64,000 nucleotides of DNA from Catalinimonas alkaloidigena (lineage in GTDB: Bacteria > Bacteroidota > Bacteroidia > Cytophagales > Cyclobacteriaceae): the NCBI RefSeq assembly GCF_029504655.1, contig NZ_JAQFIL010000001.1, positions 7,288,001-7,352,000 of the forward strand, read 5' to 3'. Made by a program: the position numbers and the translations under genes. Below are positions 17,370-27,600 of this stretch, in pieces. Numbering within the stretch: position 1 is the stretch's first letter; every line of letters starts with the position of its first letter. Below the pieces are notes generated by a model that was not told the origin of the DNA, did no database searches, and saw only the letters and a program-made list of their open reading frames with translations.

Positions 17370-18614
17370 ATGCCTCAATCCCCCTGGCTCAACATTACTG
17401 ACAACAGTGATTTCAGCATTTACAATTTGCCCTACGGCGTGTTTTCCACAGCTACTCGTCGGCCCAGAGTGGGCGTAGCCATTGGAGAGTATATTATAGA
17501 CATGGCGGCAGTGGCGGGCAGAGGTAAATTTCATGACCTTAAGGTTCCTCTGGAAGTGTTTGAAGCATCCAGCCTCAACGCTTTTATGCACCTGGGTAGA
17601 GCAAGGTGGAAGGCAGTACGGCAGCGATTAATTCAGTGGGTGAGTCAGGAAAATTCTCCTCTGGAACAGCTTAAAGGTGAATGCCTAATACGGCAGTCTG
17701 AGGCCCGTATGCATCTGCCTGTACAGATCGGTGATTATACCGATTTTTATGCCAGCGAGGAGCATGCTACCAATGTAGGCACAATGTTCAGGGGCAAAGA
17801 GAATGCCCTGGTGTCCAACTGGAAACATATGCCTATCGCCTATCATGGCAGGGCTTCATCCATTGTAATTTCCGCTACGGATATTCATCGGCCCAAAGGG
17901 CAGATTATGCCTAAAGATGCGGAAACTCCTGCCTTTGCGGCGAGTCAAAAGCTGGACTTTGAGCTGGAAATGGCCGCCGTGATTGGCAAAGACTCTGAGC
18001 TAGGACATCCTGTCTTAACCGAAGAAGCTGAAGATCATATTTTTGGTTTTGTCCTCTTCAACGACTGGTCGGCACGAGATATTCAGCGATGGGAGTATGT
18101 GCCCCTAGGGCCTTTTTTGGGTAAAAATTTTGCCTCTTCCATCTCCCCCTGGATTGTGCCGCTGGAAGCCTTACAAGCCTTTCAGACAGATGGCCCGGAA
18201 CAGCATCCGGTGCCCCTGCCTTATCTGCAAAAAAATAACCCGCGAAACTTTGACATCCAACTGGAAGTAAGCCTTCAGCCCGAGCAGGGCGAGAAGCAAA
18301 TCATCAGCCGAACTAATTTTAAGCACATGTATTGGAGTATCCATCAGCAGATCGCACACCATACCGTTAATGGATGTAACCTCAGAGTAGGCGACCTGCT
18401 GGCTTCAGGCACCATCAGTGGCAAGGCTACCGGTAGCCAGGGAAGCATGCTGGAACTGAGCTGGAACGGTGAACAGCCTCTTCAAATGAACAGTGGTATC
18501 CACAGATCGTTTGTAGAAGATGGAGACACCATTTGTATGACAGGCTTCGCCCGGAAAGAAAACATACACATAGGTTTCGGTGAAGTCAAAACCAAAATAT
18601 TGCCTGCCTTATGA
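17370..18614 (+). CDS. fahA: Fumarylacetoacetase
   Basis: A 414-residue hydrolase that splits fumarylacetoacetate into fumarate and acetoacetate, the last step of tyrosine breakdown. The SH3-like N-terminal domain (LPYGVFSTATRRPRVGVAIGEYIIDM) precedes the FAH domain. In that domain YTDFYASEEHATNVGTMFRG supplies the catalytic His and metal Asp, and LDFELEMAAVIG and FVLFNDWSARDIQRWEYVPLGPFLGKNF carry metal ligands. Length is close to that of the mammalian enzyme. The stop overlaps the next start in an ATGA. Confidence 0.96.
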   Translation: MPQSPWLNITDNSDFSIYNLPYGVFSTATRRPRVGVAIGEYIIDMAAVAGRGKFHDLKVPLEVFEASSLNAFMHLGRARWKAVRQRLIQWVSQENSPLEQLKGECLIRQSEARMHLPVQIGDYTDFYASEEHATNVGTMFRGKENALVSNWKHMPIAYHGRASSIVISATDIHRPKGQIMPKDAETPAFAASQKLDFELEMAAVIGKDSELGHPVLTEEAEDHIFGFVLFNDWSARDIQRWEYVPLGPFLGKNFASSISPWIVPLEALQAFQTDGPEQHPVPLPYLQKNNPRNFDIQLEVSLQPEQGEKQIISRTNFKHMYWSIHQQIAHHTVNGCNLRVGDLLASGTISGKATGSQGSMLELSWNGEQPLQMNSGIHRSFVEDGDTICMTGFARKENIHIGFGEVKTKILPAL

Positions 18615-19516
18615 AATCCATTCGTCCTGCTGACGTAAGCGCCCGTGATTTTTACAGCTACATGGTGGGGGCAGTTGTCCCACGCCCGATTGCCTTCGTC
18701 AGTTCTATCAGTGCGGAAGGAAGGGTAAACCTTAGTCCTTATAGTTTTTTCAATGCAGTAAGCGCAAAACCACCCATCCTCATTTTTGCTCCGGTGAATA
18801 GCATGCGGGACGGTAGCACTAAAAACACGCTGGATTATGTGCTAGAGCATGACGAGGTAGTCATCAATATCGTGAATCATACCATGCTGGAACAGATGTC
18901 TCTGGCCAGTACAGCTTATCCCAAAGGGGTGAATGAGTTTGCCAAATCCGGATTAACGGAAGCTGCTTCTCAATTGGTCAAACCCCCACGTGTCGCTGAA
19001 TCTCCGGTGGCCTTTGAGTGTAAAGTAAAGCAGGTAATTCCACTGGGAGATGAGGGAGGAGCAGGTAACCTGGTGATTTGTGAGGTGCTGCTGGTGCATA
19101 TCCATGAAGAAGTGCTGGATGAGAAAGGGAATATCCATCCGCAAAAGCTAAATGCTATCGGCCGTATGGGCGGAAGCTTTTACTGCCGCGCCAGTGGTGA
19201 TGCTGTTTTTGAAGTGATACGCCCGATCAAAGAGCATGGGATAGGTGTAGATCAGTTGCCGGAAGCTATTCGGAAGAGTAGCATTCTGACAGGCAGCAAT
19301 CTGGCCAAATTAGCCACTGTTGCAGCTATTCCTGATCTTGATCATGTTCAGCGCTATGCCGAAGATTCCGAAATACAACGAACATTAAAACAGTACTCAA
19401 CCGATTCCAGGCAGTTGACAGAAGCTATACACAGGCTTGCTCAGCAGTATCTGGATAAAGGAGATACCGATAAAGCCTGGGGAGCGTTAATCCTTGCCTT
19501 AGAGCATACCAAATAA
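18611..19516 (+). CDS. Flavin-reductase-like domain protein
   Basis: A 301-residue protein. The first 200 residues match the FMN-binding split-barrel flavin reductase family (VVPRPIAFVSSISAEGRVNLSPYSFFNAVSAKPPILIFAP; AIGRMGGSFYCRA). The last 80 residues form a helical tail of unknown role. It overlaps fahA by four bases, so it is probably part of the catabolic operon. It may reduce flavin for a monooxygenase or act on a side product. No partner monooxygenase is in view. Confidence 0.85.
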   Translation: MKSIRPADVSARDFYSYMVGAVVPRPIAFVSSISAEGRVNLSPYSFFNAVSAKPPILIFAPVNSMRDGSTKNTLDYVLEHDEVVINIVNHTMLEQMSLASTAYPKGVNEFAKSGLTEAASQLVKPPRVAESPVAFECKVKQVIPLGDEGGAGNLVICEVLLVHIHEEVLDEKGNIHPQKLNAIGRMGGSFYCRASGDAVFEVIRPIKEHGIGVDQLPEAIRKSSILTGSNLAKLATVAAIPDLDHVQRYAEDSEIQRTLKQYSTDSRQLTEAIHRLAQQYLDKGDTDKAWGALILALEHTK

Positions 19517-19776
19517 TTTTATGAGATAACAAGAAGTAATAGCTACTGATTTTTTTGGTAGTTGACCAGTCCGTTTATCAAAATCAGCACAGCTTGAATA
19601 TTAAAAGTTCAAAAAAAATAAATGTTATAAAACAGTAAAAATTACTAAATTATTAAGGTTTAGTCAAAATAGTATTGATTTATGTAAAATGAAGAGTAGC
19701 TAGATGGCGGGTAGAAAGGGTACATTTAATAGTATAGCACCAGCATCAGTTTTTTTAACGACAACTCTCGCTATTT

Positions 19777-22700
19777 ATGAGCTACTACTACAACTGCTTT
19801 TCAAAATTACTACTGGGCATACTGATACTGTTATTTATTGGTACACAAGCTCAGGCCCAGGAGCATACCGTCAGCGGAACAGTGAATTCTGAAGAAGAAG
19901 GGGTCCTTCCCGGAGTAAACGTACTGGTAAAAGGCACTACGATAGGAACCGTTACGGACATCAATGGAAACTATAGTATTTCTGTACCTGGAGATGAAAG
20001 CGTCCTGGTCTTTTCTTCTATTGGCTATACTACCGAAGAGGTGAATGTCTCCGGTCGTACTACGATAAATGTCACATTAGTACCGGACATCCAATCATTG
20101 AGCGAAGTGGTAGTGGTGGGATATGGTACACAGAAGAGGGCTGATGTGACGGGAGCAGTATCTTCTATCAAAGCTGAAGACATCAACAATATCGTGACTG
20201 GAAACCCTACCCAGGTATTGCAGGGACGTACCTCGGGCGTAAGGGTAGAAGTAAATGGAGGTTCACCCGGTGCCAGCGCGAATGTCATTATCCGCGGAAC
20301 AGGTACACTTTCCAGTGTAGATCCGCTTTACGTAATTGATGGAGTGTTTTCAGAAAGTATGGATTTTTTGAACCCGGCAGATATTGAGTCTATAGAAGTG
20401 TTGAAAGATGCTTCGGCGGCGGCCATCTATGGTGCACGTGCCGGGCAGGGCGTAGTGATTATTTCTACCAAAAGAGGTGAAAAAAATCAGGCGGTAAATA
20501 TAGACCTCAACGCTAGCTACGGATGGCAAAACGTATACCGCCAGATACCTTATACAAATGCCCGTCAATATGCAGACTTCAGAAATATCGCCAATGATAA
20601 TGATGGGGTGCCCCGGGCGCCCGCTAACGATGCCCAGTTTGACCCCAGCATTGATTCAGATGTGCAGGACTTATCACTAAATACTGCTCCTGTACAGAAT
20701 TATGGGATAAGAATATCGGGAGGAGGAGAGAACACAACCTATAGTGTTTCTGCCAATCGTCTGGATCAGGAAGGTATTGTGGTGGCTTCCCGCTTTCAGC
20801 GAAATTCACTCAGCGTCAATACAGGGATAGAAAAAGGCAGGTTTAAGTTAAGTGAGTCGCTTTTCTTATCCAACACCATTAACAACCCCAATACTGATTT
20901 CGGAAGTGAATTTGGACATATTCCTACGGCTCCTATTTTTGATGATACCAGAGATGGAGGTTATGCGGCGGGTAATACGATATTTCATGGTATCTCCCGC
21001 TCTACTAACTATTATGGAATCGCCCGCCTCAAGGATGCAGTCAATACCCGGGATAATGTTTTAGGAAGCCTGAATGCTGAATATGAATTTCTGGAAGGGC
21101 TTACCTATAATCTACGCCTTTCGGTAGACTATGAAAATGGGCGCAACTATCTCTTTACGCCTACCTATAATATCAGTAATTCTGATGTAGGCCAAAACCC
21201 GGTAGCTGACCTGACTGACTCTCGCTACCGGGATGTATCTACCATCATAGAGAATATTCTGACCTATGAAAGAATTTTTGGAGGGCATAGCATCAATTTG
21301 CTGGCGGCTTACTCCCAGCAGAAAGATAACTATGAGTCGCTAACAGTGACCGGACAGGGATTTCCTAACAACAACCTGAGAGTGATTTCTGCCGCCAATG
21401 ATATAGCCGGTAGAAGCGGGGTAAGCTTGCCCCGAAGAATACAGTCTATTTTTGGTAGAGTCAATTACTCTTACAAAAGTAAGTATCTGCTTTCCGCTAC
21501 TGTTCGTAGGGATGGCTCTTCTAACTTTGGCCCTGAGAACCGCTACGGTGTATTTCCCTCCGTATCACTAGGTTGGAACCTTGCCCAGGAAGAATTCTTT
21601 GATGTAAGCTGGATTGACAACCTTAAGCTCAGAGGTAGCTATGGCGTATTAGGATCAGATAACCTTCAGCCTTTTCAGTTTTCTCCGGTACTCAACATCA
21701 ATAGCTCCTACACCTTTGGCCTAAGCCAGACCAGGGTAACAGGAGTATCCCAGACTGCTTTTGCTAACCCTGATGTAAAGTGGGAAAAGACAAAAACCAC
21801 AGACATAGGGATGGATGTTGATCTGTTTGAAGGCAAAGTTAGTTTAACAGTGGACTACTTTAAAAAGACCTCAGAAGATATTTTGGTCGCCCTGGATATT
21901 AACCCGACCTCCGGTACCAACCAGTCTGTCATCAGAAACGCGGCTACGATAGACAACACCGGATTTGAATTCCTGGGTACTTACCGTAAGTCTTTTGGTG
22001 ACTTTAAGTATTCCATCAGTGGAAACTTTACTGTGCTCAATAATGAAGTGGTAGATTTGGGTGAAGGAGTTAATCCTATACGTTCGGGTTTCTTCACGGA
22101 TGAAACATTTGCCGCCACGCGTACCGAAGCAGGACGCCCGGTAGCCAGCTTTTATGGGTTTTTGGTAGATGGCATTTACCAGACCCAGGAAGAGATAGAT
22201 GCCGAAGGGTTGGAAGGGCGAGACATCAATCCGGGAGATCTTAAATTTATAGATCGGGATGGTGACGGAGAGCTGACTACCAACGACCAGACCTTTATCG
22301 GAAGCCCAATACCTGATTTTGAATATGGCTTGAATATGAATGGTTCTTACAAAGGTTTTGACCTGACACTTTTCTTTCAGGGTGTTTCCGGTAATGAAAT
22401 ATGGAACGGCAGAAAGTTTGAAGGCGTATTTGCCCAGAATGGTAACAAACTGTCTATCGTCAACAATGCCTGGACACCAAACAATACTGACACCAACATT
22501 CCCCGCCCGACCAGCGTAGACCCCGGAGTGAACAGAAGAGAGTCAGAATTTTACGTAGAAGATGGCTCTTATTTCCGCCTTCGTAATGCGTCGCTGGGCT
22601 ATACCTTACCTACCTTGCTTATAGAAAACATAGGGTTGAGCAAAGCCAGGGTATATATGAATGTAGAAAATGCATTTGTCATAGATAATTATTCCGGATA

Positions 22701-22818
22701 TTTTCCTGAGATAGGCAGAAATACCAGTCGGGGTAATAATCTTTTTAACCGCGGGGTAGACGAAAATACCTATCCTATTCCTCGTACCCTTATCCTGGGT
22801 GTGCAGGTAAGTTTCTAG
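19777..22818 (+). CDS. SusC/RagA-family TonB-linked outer membrane transporter
   Basis: A 1013-residue outer-membrane protein that imports glycans or peptides with energy from TonB. A signal peptide ends near residue 27 (TQAQAQ). A carboxypeptidase-regulatory-like domain follows (about 30-100, GVLPGVNVLVKGTTIGTVTDINGNYSI). After it come the SusC signature segment SLSEVVVVGYGTQ, the plug (LQGRTSGVRV, LYVIDGVF, SIEVLKDASAAAIYGARAGQGVVII), and a long beta-barrel ending in an aromatic strand (LGVQVSF). It pairs with the SusD gene downstream. No sigma/anti-sigma or hybrid two-component regulator is adjacent. The 260 bases before it are AT-rich with no gene. Confidence 0.96.
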   Translation: MSYYYNCFSKLLLGILILLFIGTQAQAQEHTVSGTVNSEEEGVLPGVNVLVKGTTIGTVTDINGNYSISVPGDESVLVFSSIGYTTEEVNVSGRTTINVTLVPDIQSLSEVVVVGYGTQKRADVTGAVSSIKAEDINNIVTGNPTQVLQGRTSGVRVEVNGGSPGASANVIIRGTGTLSSVDPLYVIDGVFSESMDFLNPADIESIEVLKDASAAAIYGARAGQGVVIISTKRGEKNQAVNIDLNASYGWQNVYRQIPYTNARQYADFRNIANDNDGVPRAPANDAQFDPSIDSDVQDLSLNTAPVQNYGIRISGGGENTTYSVSANRLDQEGIVVASRFQRNSLSVNTGIEKGRFKLSESLFLSNTINNPNTDFGSEFGHIPTAPIFDDTRDGGYAAGNTIFHGISRSTNYYGIARLKDAVNTRDNVLGSLNAEYEFLEGLTYNLRLSVDYENGRNYLFTPTYNISNSDVGQNPVADLTDSRYRDVSTIIENILTYERIFGGHSINLLAAYSQQKDNYESLTVTGQGFPNNNLRVISAANDIAGRSGVSLPRRIQSIFGRVNYSYKSKYLLSATVRRDGSSNFGPENRYGVFPSVSLGWNLAQEEFFDVSWIDNLKLRGSYGVLGSDNLQPFQFSPVLNINSSYTFGLSQTRVTGVSQTAFANPDVKWEKTKTTDIGMDVDLFEGKVSLTVDYFKKTSEDILVALDINPTSGTNQSVIRNAATIDNTGFEFLGTYRKSFGDFKYSISGNFTVLNNEVVDLGEGVNPIRSGFFTDETFAATRTEAGRPVASFYGFLVDGIYQTQEEIDAEGLEGRDINPGDLKFIDRDGDGELTTNDQTFIGSPIPDFEYGLNMNGSYKGFDLTLFFQGVSGNEIWNGRKFEGVFAQNGNKLSIVNNAWTPNNTDTNIPRPTSVDPGVNRRESEFYVEDGSYFRLRNASLGYTLPTLLIENIGLSKARVYMNVENAFVIDNYSGYFPEIGRNTSRGNNLFNRGVDENTYPIPRTLILGVQVSF

Positions 22819-22858
22819 TATCCGCTACGACCTGATGAACAATCAAAAAACGAATTCC

Positions 22859-24430
22859 ATGAAAATACATAGCCTGATTTCAAAGATATTTTTCACCATA
22901 CTGGTGCTGGCCCTGACCACCAGTAGCTGCGACGATTCCTTTCTGGAGCCGGTTAATGAGAACCAGCTTTCACCCGATACCTTCTGGCAGTCGGCTGACG
23001 ATGCCCGCAAAGCAATTATTGGGGCTTACAGTCCGCTTTCTACCGTATTTGGATGGGGCAGAATGATGATTTTGCATACCGTATACCGTTCAGATGTGGT
23101 AGACCCTTTTGCCTTTCAGGGTGTGACTACTGATGCGAGTAACTTTTCTGTAAACCCAAACTTCGGACGCTTAAACGAGATCTGGGGAGAGTTTTGGAAA
23201 ACCATTTTCAGAACGAACCTGATCTTTGAAAACCTGGACAATATAGAAGACCCTAACTTCAGCCAAGAGGAACAGAGTACTATCCGGGGAGAGGCCCACT
23301 TCTTGAGGGCGTTTCAGTATTTCTATCTCATCACCATGTTCAGAAATGTACCACTGCTTACTACGCCACCCGCCGGGCTGGAAGAGGTAGCTGCCGAGCC
23401 TGCAGACCCTGCTCAGGTCTGGGAGCAGATTATTTCCGATTTGCAGCAAGCTCAGCAATTATTACCTCCTAGCTGGGAGGCCGACAATGTGGGGCGCGCT
23501 ACTTCCTGGGCGGCTACTGCCCTACTGGGTAAAACCTATCTTTATCGTGCCGGTATTGAAGGCTCAGCGGGAGATTATGCACTGGCAGCGGCTGAACTAA
23601 AAAAAGTAATAGACTCCGGACTTTTTGACCTGGTAGATGACTATGCTGATAACTTTAATGCTGCCGGTGAAAACAATGTAGAGTCCGTGTTTGAAATCCA
23701 ATTTGATAACAACGGACTAGCCTGGGGCGCTGATAATCCTGAGACGCTAAGGGCTGCGGCCTGGGAGCCTGATATGGCCCCCCCGCCTTTCACTAGTCAG
23801 AATGGTTTTGAAATTAACGATTGGGCTTTTGAGCGTTTTCTGGATACGCCGGACAATGATGGTAATATTGACATAAGAACCTATTCTACCTTCATCTGGA
23901 ATTATCCTGATGCCCAAATCTACCAGGAAGCATTTGCTGATGCTTACGCGACCAACCTGGATTTTGTAGGCGGGCGTAAGTATTTGGATTTTGAAACACC
24001 CGACAAGCCACAATCAGATTTCGGCTTTGCCGGTTTTCCTTCGGTAATCAACTGGAGAGTGATTCGTTTCGCCGATGTCTTATTGATGTATGCCGAAGCA
24101 GAAAATGAGGCTAATGGGGCCTCTGCTGCGGTGCTGGATGCCCTGAACAGGGTACGTCAGCGTGCCAATATGCCGGAGTTTACACTGCAGGACCAGGCGA
24201 CAATGCGGCAAATTACCAGGGACGAAAGGGTGCTGGAACTTTCTCTGGAAGGTAGCCGCTACTATGACCTGCTGCGTTGGGGACTGATTCCTGAAAGATT
24301 TGTTGATAATCCGGAGTTTCGTGAGAATACTGGAGGGGTCTTTTACCAGCCGGGGCGAGAGTATTTGCCCATACCTCAGAGTGAAATTGCTACCAACCCA
24401 CTCTACCCTCAAAATCCCGGATACATATAG
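22859..24430 (+). CDS. SusD/RagB-family nutrient-binding lipoprotein
   Basis: A surface lipoprotein of 523 residues that caps the SusC transporter and binds its substrate. The signal peptide ends in TTSSC, so Cys is the lipidation site. SusD-like helical repeats follow (RGEAHFLRAFQYFYLITMFRNVPL) with the C-terminal segment RDERVLELSLEGSRYYDLLRWG. The ATG at 22859 gives the better signal peptide; an ATG at 22835 would add eight residues. It lies 40 bases after susC. The glycan or other substrate is not predictable, since no glycoside hydrolase is in the locus. Confidence 0.94.
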   Translation: MKIHSLISKIFFTILVLALTTSSCDDSFLEPVNENQLSPDTFWQSADDARKAIIGAYSPLSTVFGWGRMMILHTVYRSDVVDPFAFQGVTTDASNFSVNPNFGRLNEIWGEFWKTIFRTNLIFENLDNIEDPNFSQEEQSTIRGEAHFLRAFQYFYLITMFRNVPLLTTPPAGLEEVAAEPADPAQVWEQIISDLQQAQQLLPPSWEADNVGRATSWAATALLGKTYLYRAGIEGSAGDYALAAAELKKVIDSGLFDLVDDYADNFNAAGENNVESVFEIQFDNNGLAWGADNPETLRAAAWEPDMAPPPFTSQNGFEINDWAFERFLDTPDNDGNIDIRTYSTFIWNYPDAQIYQEAFADAYATNLDFVGGRKYLDFETPDKPQSDFGFAGFPSVINWRVIRFADVLLMYAEAENEANGASAAVLDALNRVRQRANMPEFTLQDQATMRQITRDERVLELSLEGSRYYDLLRWGLIPERFVDNPEFRENTGGVFYQPGREYLPIPQSEIATNPLYPQNPGYI

Positions 24431-24441
24431 CAAGCATAAAA

Positions 24442-24477
24442 AAGTCAGCAGGTTCTTGATCTGCTGACTTCATTTTT
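24442..24477 (+). terminator. Terminator of the susCD pair
   Basis: Perfect ten-base arms AAGTCAGCAG (24442-24451) and CTGCTGACTT (24461-24470) are followed by CATTTTTT, an intrinsic terminator 11 bases after the susD stop. Confidence 0.8.
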
Positions 24478-24608
24478 TGATAAGATGACTTTTAGCTGAA
24501 AATGCTTTAGGTTTATACCTGCGCTTTGGTTCAGAGGAATTCATCATTTTTTCTGTGTTGTATGGCTGTTCCAAAGAGTATTGCGGGAATTTAAAGATAT
24601 GTATTTTG

Positions 24609-27600
24609 ATGAGAACCTGCCTATATGTTTCACTTTCGTTTATCTGCCTGGTATTCCTGTTCAGCAATTGTAAACAAGATTCGCTTGGTGAAGCATCCCC
24701 CCAGCCTGGGTTCAAAATACTTTCTCCCGAAGAGACCAACATCACCTTTAATAATCAGATAGAGGACTCAGACACCTTTAACCTGATGACCTACTACTAT
24801 CTGTATAATGGTGGTGGTGTAGCTGCCGGTGACCTTAACCGGGATGGTCTGGATGACCTGGTCTTTGCGGGAAACATGGTGCCTTCAAAGCTATATCTCA
24901 ATCAGGGTAACATGCGGTTTGAGGATATTACAGTATCCTCAGAATTTGACGTAAGCGCATGGGTGATGGGAGTGAGTTTGGCAGATATCAATGCTGATGG
25001 CTGGCTGGATATTTATCTTTCTGTAGGCGGGCCTGACTGCCCGCAGGCTTGCCGTAACCAGCTCTATATTAATCAGGGAATTTGTGAAGATGGGCAGCTT
25101 TGCTTTGAAGAAGCTGCTGAAGCTTACGGTCTGGCAGACCCTTCGTACAGCGTGCAGGCTTCTTTTTTAGATTATGATCTGGATGGTGACCTGGATATGT
25201 TTCTGCTGACCAATATTGTTAACGAGGTCAATAAGTCTATAGTCATAGACAAAAGCATTAAAGTTAACAAGGGTAAAAATATTGATAAGCTGTACGAAAA
25301 TCGCTTTGATACAGAAAAGGGGCATCCGGTTTTTGCCGATGTATCAGCGCAGGCAGGCATCATTCATGAAGGCTATGGCCTCGGACTGGCAGTAGATGAC
25401 ATCAACCGGGATGGATGGCCGGATATCTATGTTGCTAATGATTTTATGGACAACGATTATCTCTACATCAATCAGCAGAATGGCCCGGACGGATACCTTA
25501 CTTTTGAAGATGAGGCTGCTAAATATTTACGTCACCAGAGTTATAACAGCATGGGCGTGGATATCGCTGACATCAACAACGACCTGTTGCCGGATATTGC
25601 TACGCTGGACATGTTGCCCCCTGATAATTATCGTCAGAAAATGATGCTGACGGCCATCAATGAAGATAATGAAATGAAACGTCTGCAAAGCGGCTACGCA
25701 AAACAATATATCAGGAACTCCTTACAGCTTCATCAGGGAGGAAACGGCTTTAGCGAGATTGGACAACTGGCCGATATAGATGCTACCGACTGGAGCTGGG
25801 CGGTACTGATGGCAGATTTCAACCAGGATGGTCATAAAGATATGTTTGTGTCCAATGGCATCGTCAAAGATATGACCGACCTGGACTTTGTGACTTATCG
25901 CAGTGGACAAAGCTTCTTTGGCAGCAATGAAAGTAAAGAAGAAAAGATCCGTCAGCTGGCCAAGCAGATGAAAGGAGCCAAAACCTCAAATTATCTTTTT
26001 CTAAATAATAAAAACCTGACTTTTGACGACCTTACTAAAGCATGGGGCATCAAAACACCTTCCTTTTCCAATGGCGCGGCTTACAGTGACCTGGACAATG
26101 ATGGTGATCTGGATCTGATAGTCAATAACATCAATGACCCGGCATTTGTATTGAGGAACAACACTACTGAGCAAACCAGAGCGCCTTATCTTAAGCTTAA
26201 CCTTAAAGGAAAAACTGACAATCCTCAGGCGATTGGCAGCCGCGTTTACCTTTATCAGGGTGCATCAAGCCAATATGCCTATCAGTCACCTCAGAAGGGC
26301 TATCTTTCTTCCGTCACTCCTACCCTTCATTTTGGTCTGGCAGATAGCAGTCGGATAGATTCACTGCTGATCGTATGGCCTGATCAAAAAGTGCAACTGC
26401 TGAAAAATATAAAACCGTATCAAACTTTGGATATTACCTATAATCCAAATTACGGGGTAACTCCCTTTCCAGCAGAGCCAGATTTACCTATGCGGGATGC
26501 CACTGAGCAGTACAGCCTGGCTTATCAGCAGCAGGAAAACCGCTATAATGATTTTAAAAGCTCTCCGCTACTGCTCCGCAAGTACTCCTCACTGGGGCCG
26601 GGCATAGCAGTAGGTGATGTGAATACTGATGGGCGGGAAGACTTTTTTATGGGTGGTGCTTTCGGGCAAGCCGCTTCCCTCTTTATTCAGCAAGCGGATC
26701 AGACATTCAGCCGAAAAGCCTTTTCCTTTGACTCCCTCTACGAAGACACTGGCTGTCTGCTGTTTGATATGGAGGGAGATGGGGACCTGGATTTATATGT
26801 AGTCAGTGGTGGTGTAGAGTGGGGGCATCAGCAGGAGATGTACCAGGACCGGCTCTACCAGAATGATGGAAAAGGAAACTTTATCAAGCTGGAATATGCA
26901 CTACCGGAGATACGAAGCAGTGGCTCCTGTGTTGTCGCTGCTGACTATGACCAGGATGGCGATCTGGACTTATTTGTAGGAGGCCGAGTGGATCCTGCAC
27001 GCTATCCGAATGCTCCTAAGAGCTATCTGCTACGCAATGAAGGTGGTAGGTTTAAAGATGTAACAGAGGAAGCGCTGCAAGCTTCAGATGAATTGGGCAT
27101 GGTAAGCGCGGCCCTGTGGACAGACCATAATCAGGACGGTAGAGCAGATTTGCTGATCGCATCTGAATGGCAGCCGCTTCAGCTTTACCTGAATGAAGGG
27201 CAACGTTTTAATAAAATATCTGAAGAAGCATTTTCCACAGCCTCCGGTTGGTGGAGCAGCCTCTACGGCAGTGATCTGGATCAGGATGGTGATATTGACT
27301 ATGTATTAGGTAATCATGGGCTTAATAGCCGATACAAAGCCAGCGAGGCAGCGCCGATGAAGCTGTATGCCAAAGATTTTGACCGGAATAATGAAATAGA
27401 CCCAATCGTCACTTATACAGAAGATGGGACAGAATATCCTTATCCACCACGAGATGCATTGTTCAGTCAGATTGTAGCCATGCGCAAACGCTTTGGTAGC
27501 TATGAGTCTTATGCCCAAGCCCCCTTCAGTCAGGTGTTTACCCCCCAGGAACTGGATGATGCCGGGGTATGGGAGGTGAATGAGTTACGCAACGCGCTGC

